Below, one piece after another: positions 6,087-14,927 of a DNA stretch of 64,000 bases. The notes beneath the pieces are model-generated. The model had not been told where the DNA came from. It did no database searches and saw only the letters and a list, made by a program, of their open reading frames with translations. Made by a program: the position numbers and the translations under genes. Numbering within the stretch: position 1 is the first letter of the stretch; each line of letters starts with the position of its first letter. This DNA comes from Acidimicrobiales bacterium (GTDB lineage: Bacteria > Actinomycetota > Acidimicrobiia > Acidimicrobiales > DATDAH01): positions 1 to 64,000 of the forward strand of contig JAEUJM010000041.1 of the NCBI GenBank assembly GCA_016794585.1, in the 5' to 3' direction.

Positions 6087-8621
6087 ATGCGGGTTTGCAC
6101 CAGGTTGTCCTCACTGGCGGTCGCCGGCGTGCTGTGCGCGGGCTCGCTGCTGGTCACCGGCGTCGACCCCGCGACCGCCTCCTTCGCGGCCACGGCGTCC
6201 CCGCAGACGACACCGCCATCGGTCCTCGAAGGTCCGGCACTCGAACCGTCGAGCCGGTGGCCTGGTTCACCGGCGGAACCCGGTACCGAGGCATCGGTGC
6301 CGTCAGCGAGCAGTGCGCCGAGCCCCGAGGTCACGAACGACCGTGACTTCTCTCCATTGACGCTCTTCGGGAACCGTGTCGACACCGTCGCCGTCCAGGA
6401 CGACGGCAGGATCCTCGCCGCCGGCGACTTCGAGTTGTCGTCGCTGAGCCGGGAGAACGTCATCCGGCTCCTGCCCGACGGCCGCCGCGACCCGACGTTC
6501 GATCCCTCCCGCGTGACCTACGTCAACGACATCGAGGTGCTCGAGGACGGTCGTGTGCTCCTCGCGGGCACGTTCCGCAACGCGCAGGGAGGTCGCCGTC
6601 AGGGCCTGGCGATGCTGTTTCCCGACGGGAGGTTGGACCCCTCGTTCAAGGACCCCGAGATCGAGGGGTCCGTCAACTCCGTGGTGGATCTGGGCGACGG
6701 TCGCATCTTGATCGGAGGCGACTTCTACACCGTCAACAACCTGAACCACCACGGTGTGGCCCGCCTCGACCTCACCGGAGAGCTCGACCCCACCTTCAGC
6801 GACCCTGAGTTCGGCGTGGAGCGCCTGGACGACCTGCGAGGGGTGCGCGAGGTCGCGGTCGACGAGGAGGGTCGGGTGGTCGCCGTCGGCGACTTCGCGA
6901 CCGTCGCCGGCGAGTCCCACCCCTCCATCGTGCGGCTCCTGGACACGGGCGCCATCGACCCCACGTTCGTGCCGGCGGTCGTGTCGTCTTCAGCCGGGGT
7001 CGAGGACCTCGCACTGCAGGAAGACGGGCGGATCGTGATCAGCGGTGACTTCGCGAGCGTCGGGGGCTCGTCGAGAGCCGACGTCGCGCGCCTCCTCGAG
7101 GACGGCGCGCTCGACACGAGCTTCACCAATCCCGCTGTCTCCGCCGGCCCCCCGAGCAATCCAGCCCGGGTCGAGGACGTCGCGCTCCAGGGTGACGGGG
7201 GCATCGTGATCGGGGGTGACTTCCGGCTCGTCGGTGGCGAGCTCCGCCGCAATGCCGCCCGGCTGCTCCCGAACGGCGAGCTCGACGCCACGCTGGCCAA
7301 CCCGCTGGTCGACGCGCCCGTCCTCGGGGTGGCGGTCGCACCCGACGCCAAGATCGTCCTGGGCGGCTCTTTCACCCACGTCGAGACCCGCTCGTGGACC
7401 TTCATCGCCCGGTTACGCGCCGTCAGCATCCCTCCGTCCGGCGTGCTCGACCCGTCGTTCGGCGGCGACGGTGTGGTGCAGTCGGCGCTCGTCCCGTCGG
7501 TGTTCGCGACCGACGTCGCGATCCAACCGGATGGGCGGATCGTCTCCGCCGGCAGCGCCTCCGGGATCGGCGGGCGCATCGCCGTGATGCGCCACGACCC
7601 CAAGGGTGAGCTCGATCCCACCTTCGGCGGCGACGGCGGCGTGGAGACCAACGTCACCGCCGCGAACGACTGGGCCGAGGGCGTGGCGGTGCAGCTCGAC
7701 GGCAAGATCGTGGTCGCCGGCCACGCCGGCTCCGGGTCGAGCGGCGCCATGGTCGTGGTCCGCTACCTGGCCGACGGGACCCTCGACCGCACCTTCAGCG
7801 GGGACGGGAAGGCCACCGTCGACTTCGGGCCGGGGACCGAGATCGCCTACGACCTCGCGGTCCAGCCCGACGGGCGCATCGTCGTGGCGGGGATCGTGGG
7901 CGGCAAGGGGGGCCAGTTCGGGTTGGCCCGCCTTCGGCGCAACGGCACGCTCGACCCGACCTTCAGCGGCGACGGCCGGACCGTCACCGACTTCACCAGG
8001 GGCCAGGACTGGGCCTACGCCATCGGGATCGCGTCGGACGGGCGCATCTTCGCTGCCGGAGGTTCGCTCGGGACGCTTCCGAGGATCGCGCTCGCCCGCT
8101 ACCGCTCCGACGGATCGCTCGACACGGCCTTCGGCGACCGGGGCCGCGTGAGCGCGACCTTCGGCGGGCGGCTGGCCATCGCGACCTCGCTGGTGCTGCA
8201 GTCCGATGGTCGCCTCGTCGTCGGCGGCGTGGGTTCGAGCGGGACCTCCCCGGCCTTCGGCGTGGCGCGGTTCCTCCGCAGCGGCGCGGCCGACCCGTCC
8301 TTCGCCGGTGACGGCCGCACCCTCGTGGACGTCGTCGACGACGCCGAGGACGATGTCTACGACGTCGTCGTGCAGTCCGACGGCGCCATCGTGTTGGCCG
8401 GGGTCAGCGCGGTGGGCGGCGGCGCGTTCGCCGCCGCCCGCGTCCGGGAGAACGGCGTCCTCGACACCGACTTCGGTGTGAATGGGACGTTCATCCAGGA
8501 CCTCACGCCGGGTGCGGACATCGCGTTCGCCGCTGCGCTGCAGGCGGACGGCAAGCTCGTCCTGGCCGGCGGTTCGGGCACCTCGGTCGCTCAGGTCACG
8601 CTGGCGCGCTACGTCACCTGA
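6087..8621 (+). CDS. Secreted delta-60 repeat protein, 14 repeats (7+7)
   Basis: 844 residues. The ATG at 6087 has a GGGAGG-type site just upstream and begins a signal peptide (RVCTRLSSLAVAGVLCAG, cleavage probably after ATASFA). After a Pro/Ser-rich spacer come 14 repeats of about 45-60 residues with the delta-60 pattern: V-x-V-Q-x-D-G-R-I-hydrophobic-AG, later a polar loop, ARL, then LDPTF. Repeats 1-6 end in forms like DPTFSDP with GDF cores; from the seventh boundary onward they end LDPTFGGDG or SGDG and carry AG(S/G/H) cores. Such repeats are thought to form beta-propeller-like folds outside the cell. Function is unknown. It stands alone, with no LPXTG or clear anchoring signal. Confidence 0.88.
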   Translation: MRVCTRLSSLAVAGVLCAGSLLVTGVDPATASFAATASPQTTPPSVLEGPALEPSSRWPGSPAEPGTEASVPSASSAPSPEVTNDRDFSPLTLFGNRVDTVAVQDDGRILAAGDFELSSLSRENVIRLLPDGRRDPTFDPSRVTYVNDIEVLEDGRVLLAGTFRNAQGGRRQGLAMLFPDGRLDPSFKDPEIEGSVNSVVDLGDGRILIGGDFYTVNNLNHHGVARLDLTGELDPTFSDPEFGVERLDDLRGVREVAVDEEGRVVAVGDFATVAGESHPSIVRLLDTGAIDPTFVPAVVSSSAGVEDLALQEDGRIVISGDFASVGGSSRADVARLLEDGALDTSFTNPAVSAGPPSNPARVEDVALQGDGGIVIGGDFRLVGGELRRNAARLLPNGELDATLANPLVDAPVLGVAVAPDAKIVLGGSFTHVETRSWTFIARLRAVSIPPSGVLDPSFGGDGVVQSALVPSVFATDVAIQPDGRIVSAGSASGIGGRIAVMRHDPKGELDPTFGGDGGVETNVTAANDWAEGVAVQLDGKIVVAGHAGSGSSGAMVVVRYLADGTLDRTFSGDGKATVDFGPGTEIAYDLAVQPDGRIVVAGIVGGKGGQFGLARLRRNGTLDPTFSGDGRTVTDFTRGQDWAYAIGIASDGRIFAAGGSLGTLPRIALARYRSDGSLDTAFGDRGRVSATFGGRLAIATSLVLQSDGRLVVGGVGSSGTSPAFGVARFLRSGAADPSFAGDGRTLVDVVDDAEDDVYDVVVQSDGAIVLAGVSAVGGGAFAAARVRENGVLDTDFGVNGTFIQDLTPGADIAFAAALQADGKLVLAGGSGTSVAQVTLARYVT

Positions 8622-8687
8622 TCCCATGGGCCCCGGCGCGCCGCCGCATCCCCGATAACTGTCAGACCGGGTGTGCACACTCTGGGC

Positions 8688-9839
8688 ATGGTCCTTCCCC
8701 TCGTCGCCGCCCTCGTGCTCGTCGCCGTCACCGCCGTGGTGGTGGCGGTCGTCGTGCGGTCGGTGCTCGATCGCCAGGCCGAGGCGTCGCGGGACGCCAC
8801 GGTGCGGGCGGCGGTCGACACCGTCTACGCCCTCGCGGGCGACAAGCTGGGCGACCAGCTGGCGGCCGGCAACCGCGAGCTCGACCACACCGGTCAGGTC
8901 ATCAGCCAGCAGGTGGCGGGCATGGCCGGCGAGCTGGCCCAGGTGCGCGACCTCGTGGCCGCCCTCCAGCGCGAGCGGGCGGACCAGCAGGGCCGTCTCG
9001 ACGCCCAGCTCGAAGAGGCCGCCCGGCGCAGCGCCGACCTGGCCGACGTCACCGGCGCGCTGCGCCAGGCCCTGGCCAGCCCCCAGTCGCGGGGGCAGTG
9101 GGGCGAGCGCATGGCCGACGACGTCCTGCGCCGGGCGGGGTTCGTCGAGGGCGTGAACTACACGAAGCGCAAGGCCGTCGGCGCCGGGACCATCCCCGAC
9201 TTCACCTTCCTGCTGCCCGACGGCGACCAGCTCCACATGGACGTGAAGTTCCCCGCCTCGGCCTACCTGCGCTACCTCGAGGCCGAGTCCGACACGGACC
9301 GCGAGGCGCACCGCCGCCAGTTCCTGCGTGACGTCCGCGACCGGGTGAAGGAGCTCACGGTCCGCGACTACGCCGATCCCCGCTCAACCCCGGGGTACCT
9401 GCTCCTGTTCATCCCGAACGAGTCGGTCTACGCCTTCATGCACGAGCAGGATCCCGACGTGCTCGACCACGCGCTCTCCCAGCGCGTGGTCCTTTGCTCG
9501 CCCTCGACGCTGTTCGCGGTGCTGGCGGTGGTGCGCCAGGCCGTCGACCACTTCCGCCTCGAGCGAGCCTCGAACGAGATCCTCGAGTGCCTCGGCACCT
9601 TCACCCGGCAGTGGGAGAAGTTCTCCGAGCAGCTGGACAAGGTCGGCCGCCACCTCGACGGCAGCCAGCGGGCCTTCGCCGACCTCGCCGGCACCCGTCG
9701 CAACCAGCTGCAGCGGGCCGTCGACGCCGTCGTCGACCTGCGGGAGCGGCGGGGCATCGACGAGCTCGGGCCCGACGACGAGGCCGCAGGACCGGGAGGC
9801 GCGGGCGTGGCCCACCTCCGCGAGGTCAGCGGCGCCTGA
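8688..9839 (+). CDS. rmuC: DNA recombination protein RmuC homologue
   Basis: 383 residues. An N-terminal membrane anchor (LVAALVLVAVTAVVVAVVV, about 6-24) is followed by a coiled coil (about 60-130) and the RmuC domain (about 140-330: RGQWGERMADDVLRRAGF, DFTFLLPDG, MDVKFP, LLLFIPNE, VVLCSPSTLFAVL). RmuC limits DNA inversions and contains a restriction-endonuclease-like fold. The frame extends to GTG at 8673; the ATG at 8688 starts directly with the hydrophobic anchor and is preferred. Confidence 0.92.
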   Translation: MVLPLVAALVLVAVTAVVVAVVVRSVLDRQAEASRDATVRAAVDTVYALAGDKLGDQLAAGNRELDHTGQVISQQVAGMAGELAQVRDLVAALQRERADQQGRLDAQLEEAARRSADLADVTGALRQALASPQSRGQWGERMADDVLRRAGFVEGVNYTKRKAVGAGTIPDFTFLLPDGDQLHMDVKFPASAYLRYLEAESDTDREAHRRQFLRDVRDRVKELTVRDYADPRSTPGYLLLFIPNESVYAFMHEQDPDVLDHALSQRVVLCSPSTLFAVLAVVRQAVDHFRLERASNEILECLGTFTRQWEKFSEQLDKVGRHLDGSQRAFADLAGTRRNQLQRAVDAVVDLRERRGIDELGPDDEAAGPGGAGVAHLREVSGA

Positions 9840-9844
9840 CCGGC

Positions 9845-9870
9845 TGCCGGCGCCCGACGAGCCGCCGGCA
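9845..9870 (+). terminator. Hairpin after rmuC
   Basis: TGCCGGCG (9845-9852) pairs with CGCCGGCA (9863-9870) across a 10-nt loop just after the rmuC stop. No U-tract follows. Confidence 0.5.
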
Positions 9871-9937
9871 CCAGAGTGGGAGGCGGCGAAGGCCACACGC
9901 CGTCGAAAGCCCGTCGGGCCGGGTTGGCGCCCCTCGG

Positions 9938-9943
9938 TAGCCT
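9938..9943 (+). promoter_or_regulatory. -10 box (TAGCCT), leaderless metG
   Basis: Six bases (GAGCGG) separate it from the metG GTG at 9950. Confidence 0.6.
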
Positions 9944-9949
9944 GAGCGG

Positions 9950-11452
9950 GTGCCCCGGTTCTACGTCACGACGCCGATCTACTACGTCAACGACGTCCCT
10001 CACATCGGCCACGCCTACACGACGGTCATCGCCGACGCCGTGGCCCGCTGGCATCGGCTCCTCGGCGACGACGTCTGGTTCCTCACGGGCACCGACGAGC
10101 ACGGCCTGAAGGTGCAGCGGGCGGCGGAGGAGCGGGGGCTCGCCCCGATCGAGCACGCCGACGCCACCAGCGCCCGCTTCCGTGAGGCGTGGGAGCTCCT
10201 CGACATCAGCAACGACGACTTCATCCGCACCACGGAGGCCCGCCACGCCGCGTCGGTGACCAAGCTGATGCAGGCCGCCTACGACAACGGCTACATCCAC
10301 AAGGACGTGTACGAGGGCCTCTACTGCGTGTCGTGTGAGGCCTACTACGCCGAAGAGGATCTCGTGGACGGGCTGTGCCCGATCCACAAGCGCCCCGTCG
10401 AGACCCTCCGCGAGGAGAACTGGTTCTTCCAGCTCTCGAAGTTCGAGGATCGCCTGCTCGAGTGGTACGCCGGCGCCGACGTGGTCCTGCCCGAGGGCAA
10501 GCGCAACGAGGCCGTCGGGATCGTGCGCCAGGGGCTGCGGGACATCTCCATCAGCCGCACCTCCATCGACTGGGGCATCCCCGTGCCGTGGGACCCCGAG
10601 CACGTCTTCTACGTCTGGTACGACGCGCTCATCAACTACGCCACCGCGGTCGGCTACGGCGACGACCGCGAGCGGTTCGACGCATGGTGGCCCGAGGTGC
10701 ACCACGTGATCGGCAAGGACATCCTGCGGTTCCACACCGTCTACTGGCCGGCGCTGCTGATGGCCGCGGGCGAGGCGCCGCCGAAGCAGGTGCAGGTGCA
10801 CGGCTTCCTGCTCATCGGCGGCGAGAAGATGTCGAAGACGTCCCTCAACCAGATCTTCCCGGCCGACCTCGTGGCCGACTTCGGGGTGGACGGCTTCCGC
10901 TACCACTTCCTCCGCGAGAACCCCTTCGGCCCCGACGGCGACTTCTCCTACGAGGCCATGGTGGGGCGCTACAACAGCGACCTCGCCAACAACCTCGGCA
11001 ACCTGCTGTCGCGGGTGGCCACGGTGGTGGGCAAGAAGTGCGGCGGCGTGGCGCCCGCGCCACGCCCCGACAGCCCCCTCGCCCCGGTCGTCGACGCCGC
11101 CTACGATGCCACCGCCGAGGCCTGGGACCGCTTCGCCCCGTCGGTGGCCCTCGACGCCACCTGGCGGATCATCCGCGAGGCCAACGCCCTGCTCGAGGCC
11201 GCCGAGCCGTGGAAGGCCGACCCGGGGCCCGAGGTCGACGCCGTCCTGGGCGACGCCCTCGAGGCCCTGCGCATCGTCGCCGTCCTGGCCAGCCCCGCCG
11301 TGCCCCACGCAGCTGCCGAGGTGTGGCGTCGGCTCGGGCTGCCCGGAGCGCCCGAGGACCAGCGCCTCCCCGAGGCGGCGGGGTGGGGTCAGTACCCGGG
11401 CGGTGCCGCCATCGAGACGGGCGCCCCGCTGTTCCCGCGCATCAAGGCCTGA
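9950..11452 (+). CDS. metG: Methionyl-tRNA synthetase
   Basis: 500 residues from GTG. Class I signatures: PHIGHAY near residue 18 and EKMSKTS near 295. The connective insert has a zinc-knuckle pattern (CVSCEAYY, then LCPIHKR). It lacks the C-terminal tRNA-binding EMAP-type domain of the longer MetG form. It charges tRNA-Met in the cytosol. The start at 9950 puts the protein at MPRFYVTTPIYYVN, the usual family N-terminus, right after a -10 box. tatD follows after 7 nt. Confidence 0.98.
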   Translation: MPRFYVTTPIYYVNDVPHIGHAYTTVIADAVARWHRLLGDDVWFLTGTDEHGLKVQRAAEERGLAPIEHADATSARFREAWELLDISNDDFIRTTEARHAASVTKLMQAAYDNGYIHKDVYEGLYCVSCEAYYAEEDLVDGLCPIHKRPVETLREENWFFQLSKFEDRLLEWYAGADVVLPEGKRNEAVGIVRQGLRDISISRTSIDWGIPVPWDPEHVFYVWYDALINYATAVGYGDDRERFDAWWPEVHHVIGKDILRFHTVYWPALLMAAGEAPPKQVQVHGFLLIGGEKMSKTSLNQIFPADLVADFGVDGFRYHFLRENPFGPDGDFSYEAMVGRYNSDLANNLGNLLSRVATVVGKKCGGVAPAPRPDSPLAPVVDAAYDATAEAWDRFAPSVALDATWRIIREANALLEAAEPWKADPGPEVDAVLGDALEALRIVAVLASPAVPHAAAEVWRRLGLPGAPEDQRLPEAAGWGQYPGGAAIETGAPLFPRIKA

Positions 11453-11459
11453 GCCGGCG

Positions 11460-12212
11460 GTGCGCTGGACCGACAACCACTGCCACCTGCCGGCCGACCT
11501 CGACGAGGCCCGCGCGGTCGTCGACGAGGCCCGCGCCGCGGGGGTGGAGCGGCTCGTGGACGTCGGCACCGACGTCGCCAGCTCCCGCGCTGCGGCCGAG
11601 CGGTCGGCCGCGCTCGACGGGGTGTGGTCCACCGCCGGCGTGCATCCCCACGACGCCGCCGGCGGGCTCGACGGCCTGGTCGAGGTCCTGGACCGGCCCG
11701 GCGTCGTCGCGGTGGGGGAGTGCGGCCTCGACTACCACTACGACCACTCGCCCCGCCCCGCCCAGCGTGAGGCCTTCGCTGCCCAGGTCGCGTTGGCCCA
11801 CGAGCACGGGCTGCCGCTCGTGATCCACACCCGGGAGGCATGGGAGGACACCTTCGCCATCCTCGACGACACCGGTGTGCCGGAACGCACGGTCATGCAC
11901 TGCTTCACCGGCGGGCCCGACGAGGCCGAGGCGTCGCTCGAGCGCGGGGCCCACCTGTCCTTCAGCGGCATCGTCACCTTCAAGACCGCCGACGACCTCC
12001 GGGCCGCGGCCGTGGTGTGCCCCCTCGACCGGCTCCTGGTCGAGACCGACTCCCCGTACCTCGCGCCGGTGCCGCATCGGGGGCGCCCCAACCGCCCGGC
12101 GTTGCTCGTGCACGTCGGGGAGGCCGTCGCGGCGGCGAAAGGGGTGACGGTCGAGGCCGTCGCCGAGGCGTCCTGGGACAACGCCGAGCGGTTCTACCGC
12201 CTCACTCCCTGA
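11460..12212 (+). CDS. tatD: TatD family metal-dependent deoxyribonuclease
   Basis: 250 residues from GTG. All TatD metal-site motifs are present: DNHCHLP, GVHPHD, VGECGLDYHYD, VIHTREAWED, MHCFTGGP and VETDSPYLAP. TatD enzymes are 3'-5' exonucleases/DNases in the amidohydrolase fold. Its place between metG and the Rpf-like gene matches mycobacterial order. Confidence 0.96.
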   Translation: MRWTDNHCHLPADLDEARAVVDEARAAGVERLVDVGTDVASSRAAAERSAALDGVWSTAGVHPHDAAGGLDGLVEVLDRPGVVAVGECGLDYHYDHSPRPAQREAFAAQVALAHEHGLPLVIHTREAWEDTFAILDDTGVPERTVMHCFTGGPDEAEASLERGAHLSFSGIVTFKTADDLRAAAVVCPLDRLLVETDSPYLAPVPHRGRPNRPALLVHVGEAVAAAKGVTVEAVAEASWDNAERFYRLTP

Positions 12213-12347
12213 CCCACACGCTGCGTGCCGCGCGACTCGCTCGGGGCGCGAAGTGGGCGGCGCGCGTTGCGGTTGTGTTACGTTTCGCGGACCGATATGC
12301 GACGACGACGGAGCCATGGGCGGGACCTGACGGTCGACGAGGGGACG

Positions 12348-13001
12348 ATGACCCCGCAACGACCCCGCCAGCGCGCCCGCCTTCTGGGTGCCTCGGCGGT
12401 CGTCCTCCTGCTCCCCGTCGCCGCCCTCGCCCTCGCCGGCACCCTGCCCAGCCAGGATCTCGCCGACCAGCTGGGCGCCACCGAGGTTCTCACCGAGGCG
12501 CCGGCGACCACGGCCCCGGTGCTCGGCCGCGAGGCCGTGCCCGAGCCCCGCCGCCTCGACGACCCCAAGGGCGTGGCGGTGGTGGCGCCGCCCACGACCA
12601 CCACCACGACCGCGCCGCCTCCCACCACCGAGGCGCCCGAGCCCGAGCCGGAGCCCGAAGCGGCACCGACGCCCGCCGCCGCGCCGGCGCCTGCCCCGCC
12701 CACGACGGCCGCACCCGCCCCGGCGCCACAACCTCCTCCTCCGCCCGCCCCCGCCGGCAGCGTGAGCGCCAACCTCGACGCCATCGCCCGCTGCGAGTCC
12801 GGCGGCAACCCCGACGCCTACAACCCGGCGGGCTACTACGGCGCGTTCCAGTTTTCCCTTGCCACCTGGCAGGGCCTCGGGTTCACCGGTGACCCGCGGG
12901 ACTACACGTACGCCGAGCAGAAGTACGCCGCGGTGCACCTGGTGGCCCGCAGCGGCTACTCGCCGTGGCCCCACTGCGCCCGCAGCCTGGGCCTGCTGTA
13001 A
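12348..13001 (+). CDS. Rpf-like secreted transglycosylase
   Basis: 217 residues. The ATG follows GAGGGG and begins a basic segment, then a signal/anchor helix (GASAVVLLLPVAALALAG, about 13-31). Residues about 75-145 are a Pro/Thr/Ala-rich linker. The C-terminal domain (about 148-217) is Rpf/transglycosylase-like: LDAIARCESGGNPDAYNP, YYGAFQFSLATWQG, YAEQKYAAVHLVARSGYSPWPHC, with the catalytic Glu in CESGG and a Cys pair. Rpf proteins cleave peptidoglycan and promote resuscitation from dormancy. The G5 and DUF348 domains of RpfB are absent. An upstream ATG at 12297 is possible. Confidence 0.9.
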   Translation: MTPQRPRQRARLLGASAVVLLLPVAALALAGTLPSQDLADQLGATEVLTEAPATTAPVLGREAVPEPRRLDDPKGVAVVAPPTTTTTTAPPPTTEAPEPEPEPEAAPTPAAAPAPAPPTTAAPAPAPQPPPPPAPAGSVSANLDAIARCESGGNPDAYNPAGYYGAFQFSLATWQGLGFTGDPRDYTYAEQKYAAVHLVARSGYSPWPHCARSLGLL

Positions 13002-13023
13002 GCCGCCCCCGCACCACCGTCCG

Positions 13024-13029
13024 TAGACT
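13024..13029 (+). promoter_or_regulatory. -10 box (TAGACT), leaderless rsmA
   Basis: Six bases (CCGCCC) separate it from the GTG at 13036. Confidence 0.6.
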
Positions 13030-13035
13030 CCGCCC

Positions 13036-13854
13036 GTGCTGACCCGGCGCGACGTGGTGGCCCTCCTCGAGGCGCACGGCCTGGCCCCCAGCCGGGCCCT
13101 CGGCCAGAACTTCGTGGTGGACCCCAACACCATCCGCAAGGTCGTGGACCTCGCCGCGGTCGGGCCGGGCGACCCGGTGGTGGAGATCGGCGCCGGGCTC
13201 GGGTCGCTCACCACGGCGCTGACCGAGGCCGGGGCCGAGGTCACCGCCATCGAGATGGACAGGCACCTCGTGCCCGTCCTACGGGAGGTGCTGGCCGGGA
13301 CGTCGGTGCGCATCGTGGAGGCCGACGCCCGCGAGGTCGACTGGGACGACCTCCTCGGCGGCCACGAGCACTGGTCGCTGGTGGCCAACCTCCCCTACAA
13401 CATCGCCACGCCGCTCGTGGCCGACCTGCTCGACTTCGTCCCAGCCGTCGACCGCATGCTCGTCATGGTGCAACGCGAGGCCGCCGAGCGGCTCGCGGCG
13501 CCGCCTGGGGGCAAGACCTACGGCATCCCGTCGGTCAAGGTCGCCTACTGGGCGACGGCCGAGGTGGTGGCGCGGGTGAGCCCCAACGTGTTCCTGCCCC
13601 GACCCAACGTCGAGTCGGCCTTGGTGCGCATCGTGCGCCGCCCGGCGCCGGCGACCGACGCGGACCCCGAGCGCCTCTTCGCCCTCGTCCGAGCGGGCTT
13701 CGGCCAGCGCCGCAAGATGCTCCGCCGCTCGCTGTCGGGCCTCGTCACCCCCGAGGACTTCGAGCGGGCGGGCGTCGCGCCGGAGTCCCGGGCGGAGGAC
13801 CTCGACGTCCTGGCCTGGGGCCGGCTGGCCGGCGCCCTCGCGCCCTCCTCCTAG
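13036..13854 (+). CDS. rsmA: 16S rRNA (adenine(1518)-N6/adenine(1519)-N6)-dimethyltransferase
   Basis: 272 residues from GTG. Rossmann methyltransferase with the KsgA hallmarks: LGQNFVVDPNTIRK, EIGAGLGSLTTAL (motif I), AIEMD, ANLPYNIATPLV (motif IV, the NLPY active site), MVQREAAERL and the helical C-terminal domain with FGQRRKMLRRSL. It dimethylates two adenines near the 3' end of 16S rRNA during 30S maturation. The neighbour order rpf-rsmA-ispE matches mycobacteria. Confidence 0.98.
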   Translation: MLTRRDVVALLEAHGLAPSRALGQNFVVDPNTIRKVVDLAAVGPGDPVVEIGAGLGSLTTALTEAGAEVTAIEMDRHLVPVLREVLAGTSVRIVEADAREVDWDDLLGGHEHWSLVANLPYNIATPLVADLLDFVPAVDRMLVMVQREAAERLAAPPGGKTYGIPSVKVAYWATAEVVARVSPNVFLPRPNVESALVRIVRRPAPATDADPERLFALVRAGFGQRRKMLRRSLSGLVTPEDFERAGVAPESRAEDLDVLAWGRLAGALAPSS

Positions 13855-13857
13855 GGT
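13852..13857 (+). promoter_or_regulatory. -10 box (TAGGGT) for ispE, overlapping the rsmA stop
   Basis: The TAG stop of rsmA is the first half of the hexamer. Seven bases separate it from the GTG at 13865, which argues for that start over the GTG at 13856 inside the box. Confidence 0.45.
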
Positions 13858-13864
13858 GGCGGCC

Positions 13865-14569
13865 GTGTCCGAGGTGGTGGTCGAGGCCCGCGCCAAGCTG
13901 ACGGTGTCGTTGCGCGTGACGGGTGTGCGCGAGGACGGGCTGCACCTCATCGACGCCGAGATGGTCAGTCTCGACCTTCACGACACCCTCACCTTCGCAC
14001 CGGGTGACGGGCTCGAGGTGGTGGGGGAGCCGGCGGCGCCCGCCGACGAGGACAACCTGGTGCGGCGAGCGCTGCGGGCCGTGGGGCGCACCGCTCACGT
14101 GCGCCTCGACAAGCACATCCCCGCGGGAGCGGGCCTCGGGGGCGGGTCGGCCGACGCCGCCGCGGTGTTCCGCTGGGCCGGGGTCGAGGACCTCGAGATG
14201 GCCGCCCGCGTCGGGGCCGACGTCGCCTTCTGCGTGGTGGGTGGTCGGGCCCGCGTGCGCGGCATCGGCGAGGTGGTCGACCCGCTGCCGTTCGAGGCCC
14301 GGACCTACACCCTGCTCACCCCGCCGCTGTTCTGCTCGACGCCGGCCGTCTACCGGGCGTGGGACACGCTGGGTGGACCGACCGGCGAGCACGGCAACGA
14401 CCTGGAGCCGGCGGCGCTGGCCGTGGAGCCCCGCCTCGCCGAGTGGCGGGACCGGCTCGAGGCCGCGACGGGGCAACGGCCACGCCTGGCGGGCAGCGGT
14501 TCGACCTGGTTCGTCGAAGGTGCCTTCGCGGGCGACGGCCGTGTCGTCGCCCGGACCACCGAGCGCTGA
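13865..14569 (+). CDS. ispE: 4-diphosphocytidyl-2-C-methyl-D-erythritol kinase
   Basis: 234 residues, shorter than the usual 280-310. GHMP-kinase motifs are present: EARAKLTVSLRVTGVREDGLH (substrate-binding Lys), PAGAGLGGGSADAAA (ATP loop), and a C-terminal LAGSGSTWFVEG (GHMP motif 3). It phosphorylates CDP-ME in the MEP isoprenoid pathway. The N-terminal motif departs from the usual PAKINL form. The missing length lies between motifs 2 and 3. I keep the ispE call because of the conserved rsmA-ispE context. Confidence 0.85.
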   Translation: MSEVVVEARAKLTVSLRVTGVREDGLHLIDAEMVSLDLHDTLTFAPGDGLEVVGEPAAPADEDNLVRRALRAVGRTAHVRLDKHIPAGAGLGGGSADAAAVFRWAGVEDLEMAARVGADVAFCVVGGRARVRGIGEVVDPLPFEARTYTLLTPPLFCSTPAVYRAWDTLGGPTGEHGNDLEPAALAVEPRLAEWRDRLEAATGQRPRLAGSGSTWFVEGAFAGDGRVVARTTER

Positions 14570-14585
14570 ACGGGCGCGAGGAACG

Positions 14586-14601
14586 CCCCCGTCAGCGGGG
14601 G
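14586..14601. terminator. Hairpin between convergent ispE and bS22 genes
   Basis: CCCCCG-TCAG-CGGGGG, a 6-bp GC stem with a 4-nt loop in the 39-base convergent gap. It could serve both genes. Confidence 0.5.
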
Positions 14602-14608
14602 AGGGGGA

Positions 14609-14710
14609 CTACTTGCCTGCGGCGCGGCGCTGGAAGCGCGTGCGCTTCAGCATCTTCTTGTGCTTCTTCTTGCGCATGCGCTTGCGGCGCTTCTTGATGA
14701 GAGATCCCAT
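14609..14710 (-). CDS. bS22 / AURKAIP1-COX24 domain mini ribosomal protein
   Basis: 33 residues, extremely basic: begins MGSLIKKRRKRMRKKKHKK and ends RTRFQRRAAGK. This is close to the small-subunit protein bS22 (bTHXc) seen in mycobacterial ribosome structures, which matches the mitochondrial AURKAIP1 C-terminus. It binds the 30S subunit near the decoding centre. It is easily missed because it is only 34 codons long. It is convergent with ispE. Confidence 0.93.
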   Translation of the reverse strand: MGSLIKKRRKRMRKKKHKKMLKRTRFQRRAAGK

Positions 14711-14801
14711 GGCGCCGAGCAGGGTATCGGCCCTGCCCCCGGGATTGCGAACCGACGCGAGCGAGCCCGGCCCCAGCGGGTACCGTCGGAGCCGACACCC
14801 G

Positions 14802-14877
14802 TGGCGGGTAGTTCAACCGGCAGAACGCCTGACTTTGGATCAGGAGGTTGGAGGTTCGAGCCCTCCCCCGCCAGCCA
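14802..14877 (+). tRNA. tRNA-Gln (anticodon TTG)
   Basis: Acceptor TGGCGGG (14802-14808) pairs with CCCGCCA (14867-14873); discriminator G14874; CCA encoded at 14875-14877. The anticodon stem CCTGA/TCAGG encloses CTTTGGA with anticodon TTG at 14835-14837. The T arm GGAGGTTCGAGCCCTCC is standard. The 3' half is repeated at 15899-15933. Confidence 0.97.
14841..14875 (+). repeat. Left copy of the tRNA-Gln direct repeat (candidate att site)
   Basis: 35 bases from the anticodon-stem 3' side to the first C of CCA. The copy at 15899-15933 matches at 33 of 35 positions, with the last 23 identical. Confidence 0.8.
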
Positions 14878-14914
14878 GTCCGCACGTTGCCGCCAGCGCG
14901 GTGTGCGGCCCCGG

Positions 14915-14920
14915 TACGGT
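14915..14920 (+). promoter_or_regulatory. -10 box (TACGGT), leaderless Coq4-like gene
   Basis: Seven bases separate it from the ATG at 14928. Confidence 0.55.
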
Positions 14921-14927
14921 CGTCGCC

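Noticed and set aside
7413-9311. 632-codon minus-strand ORF opposite the delta-60 and rmuC genes
   Set aside because: It mirrors the codon bias of two certain genes; no domain or ribosome site.
9428-11632. 734-codon minus-strand ORF opposite metG
   Set aside because: Antisense shadow in GC-rich DNA; metG is certain.
12213-12347. c-di-AMP (ydaO-type) riboswitch before the Rpf-like gene
   Set aside because: Such switches control rpf genes in some actinobacteria, but the leader here is only about 60-130 bases and shows no matching structure.
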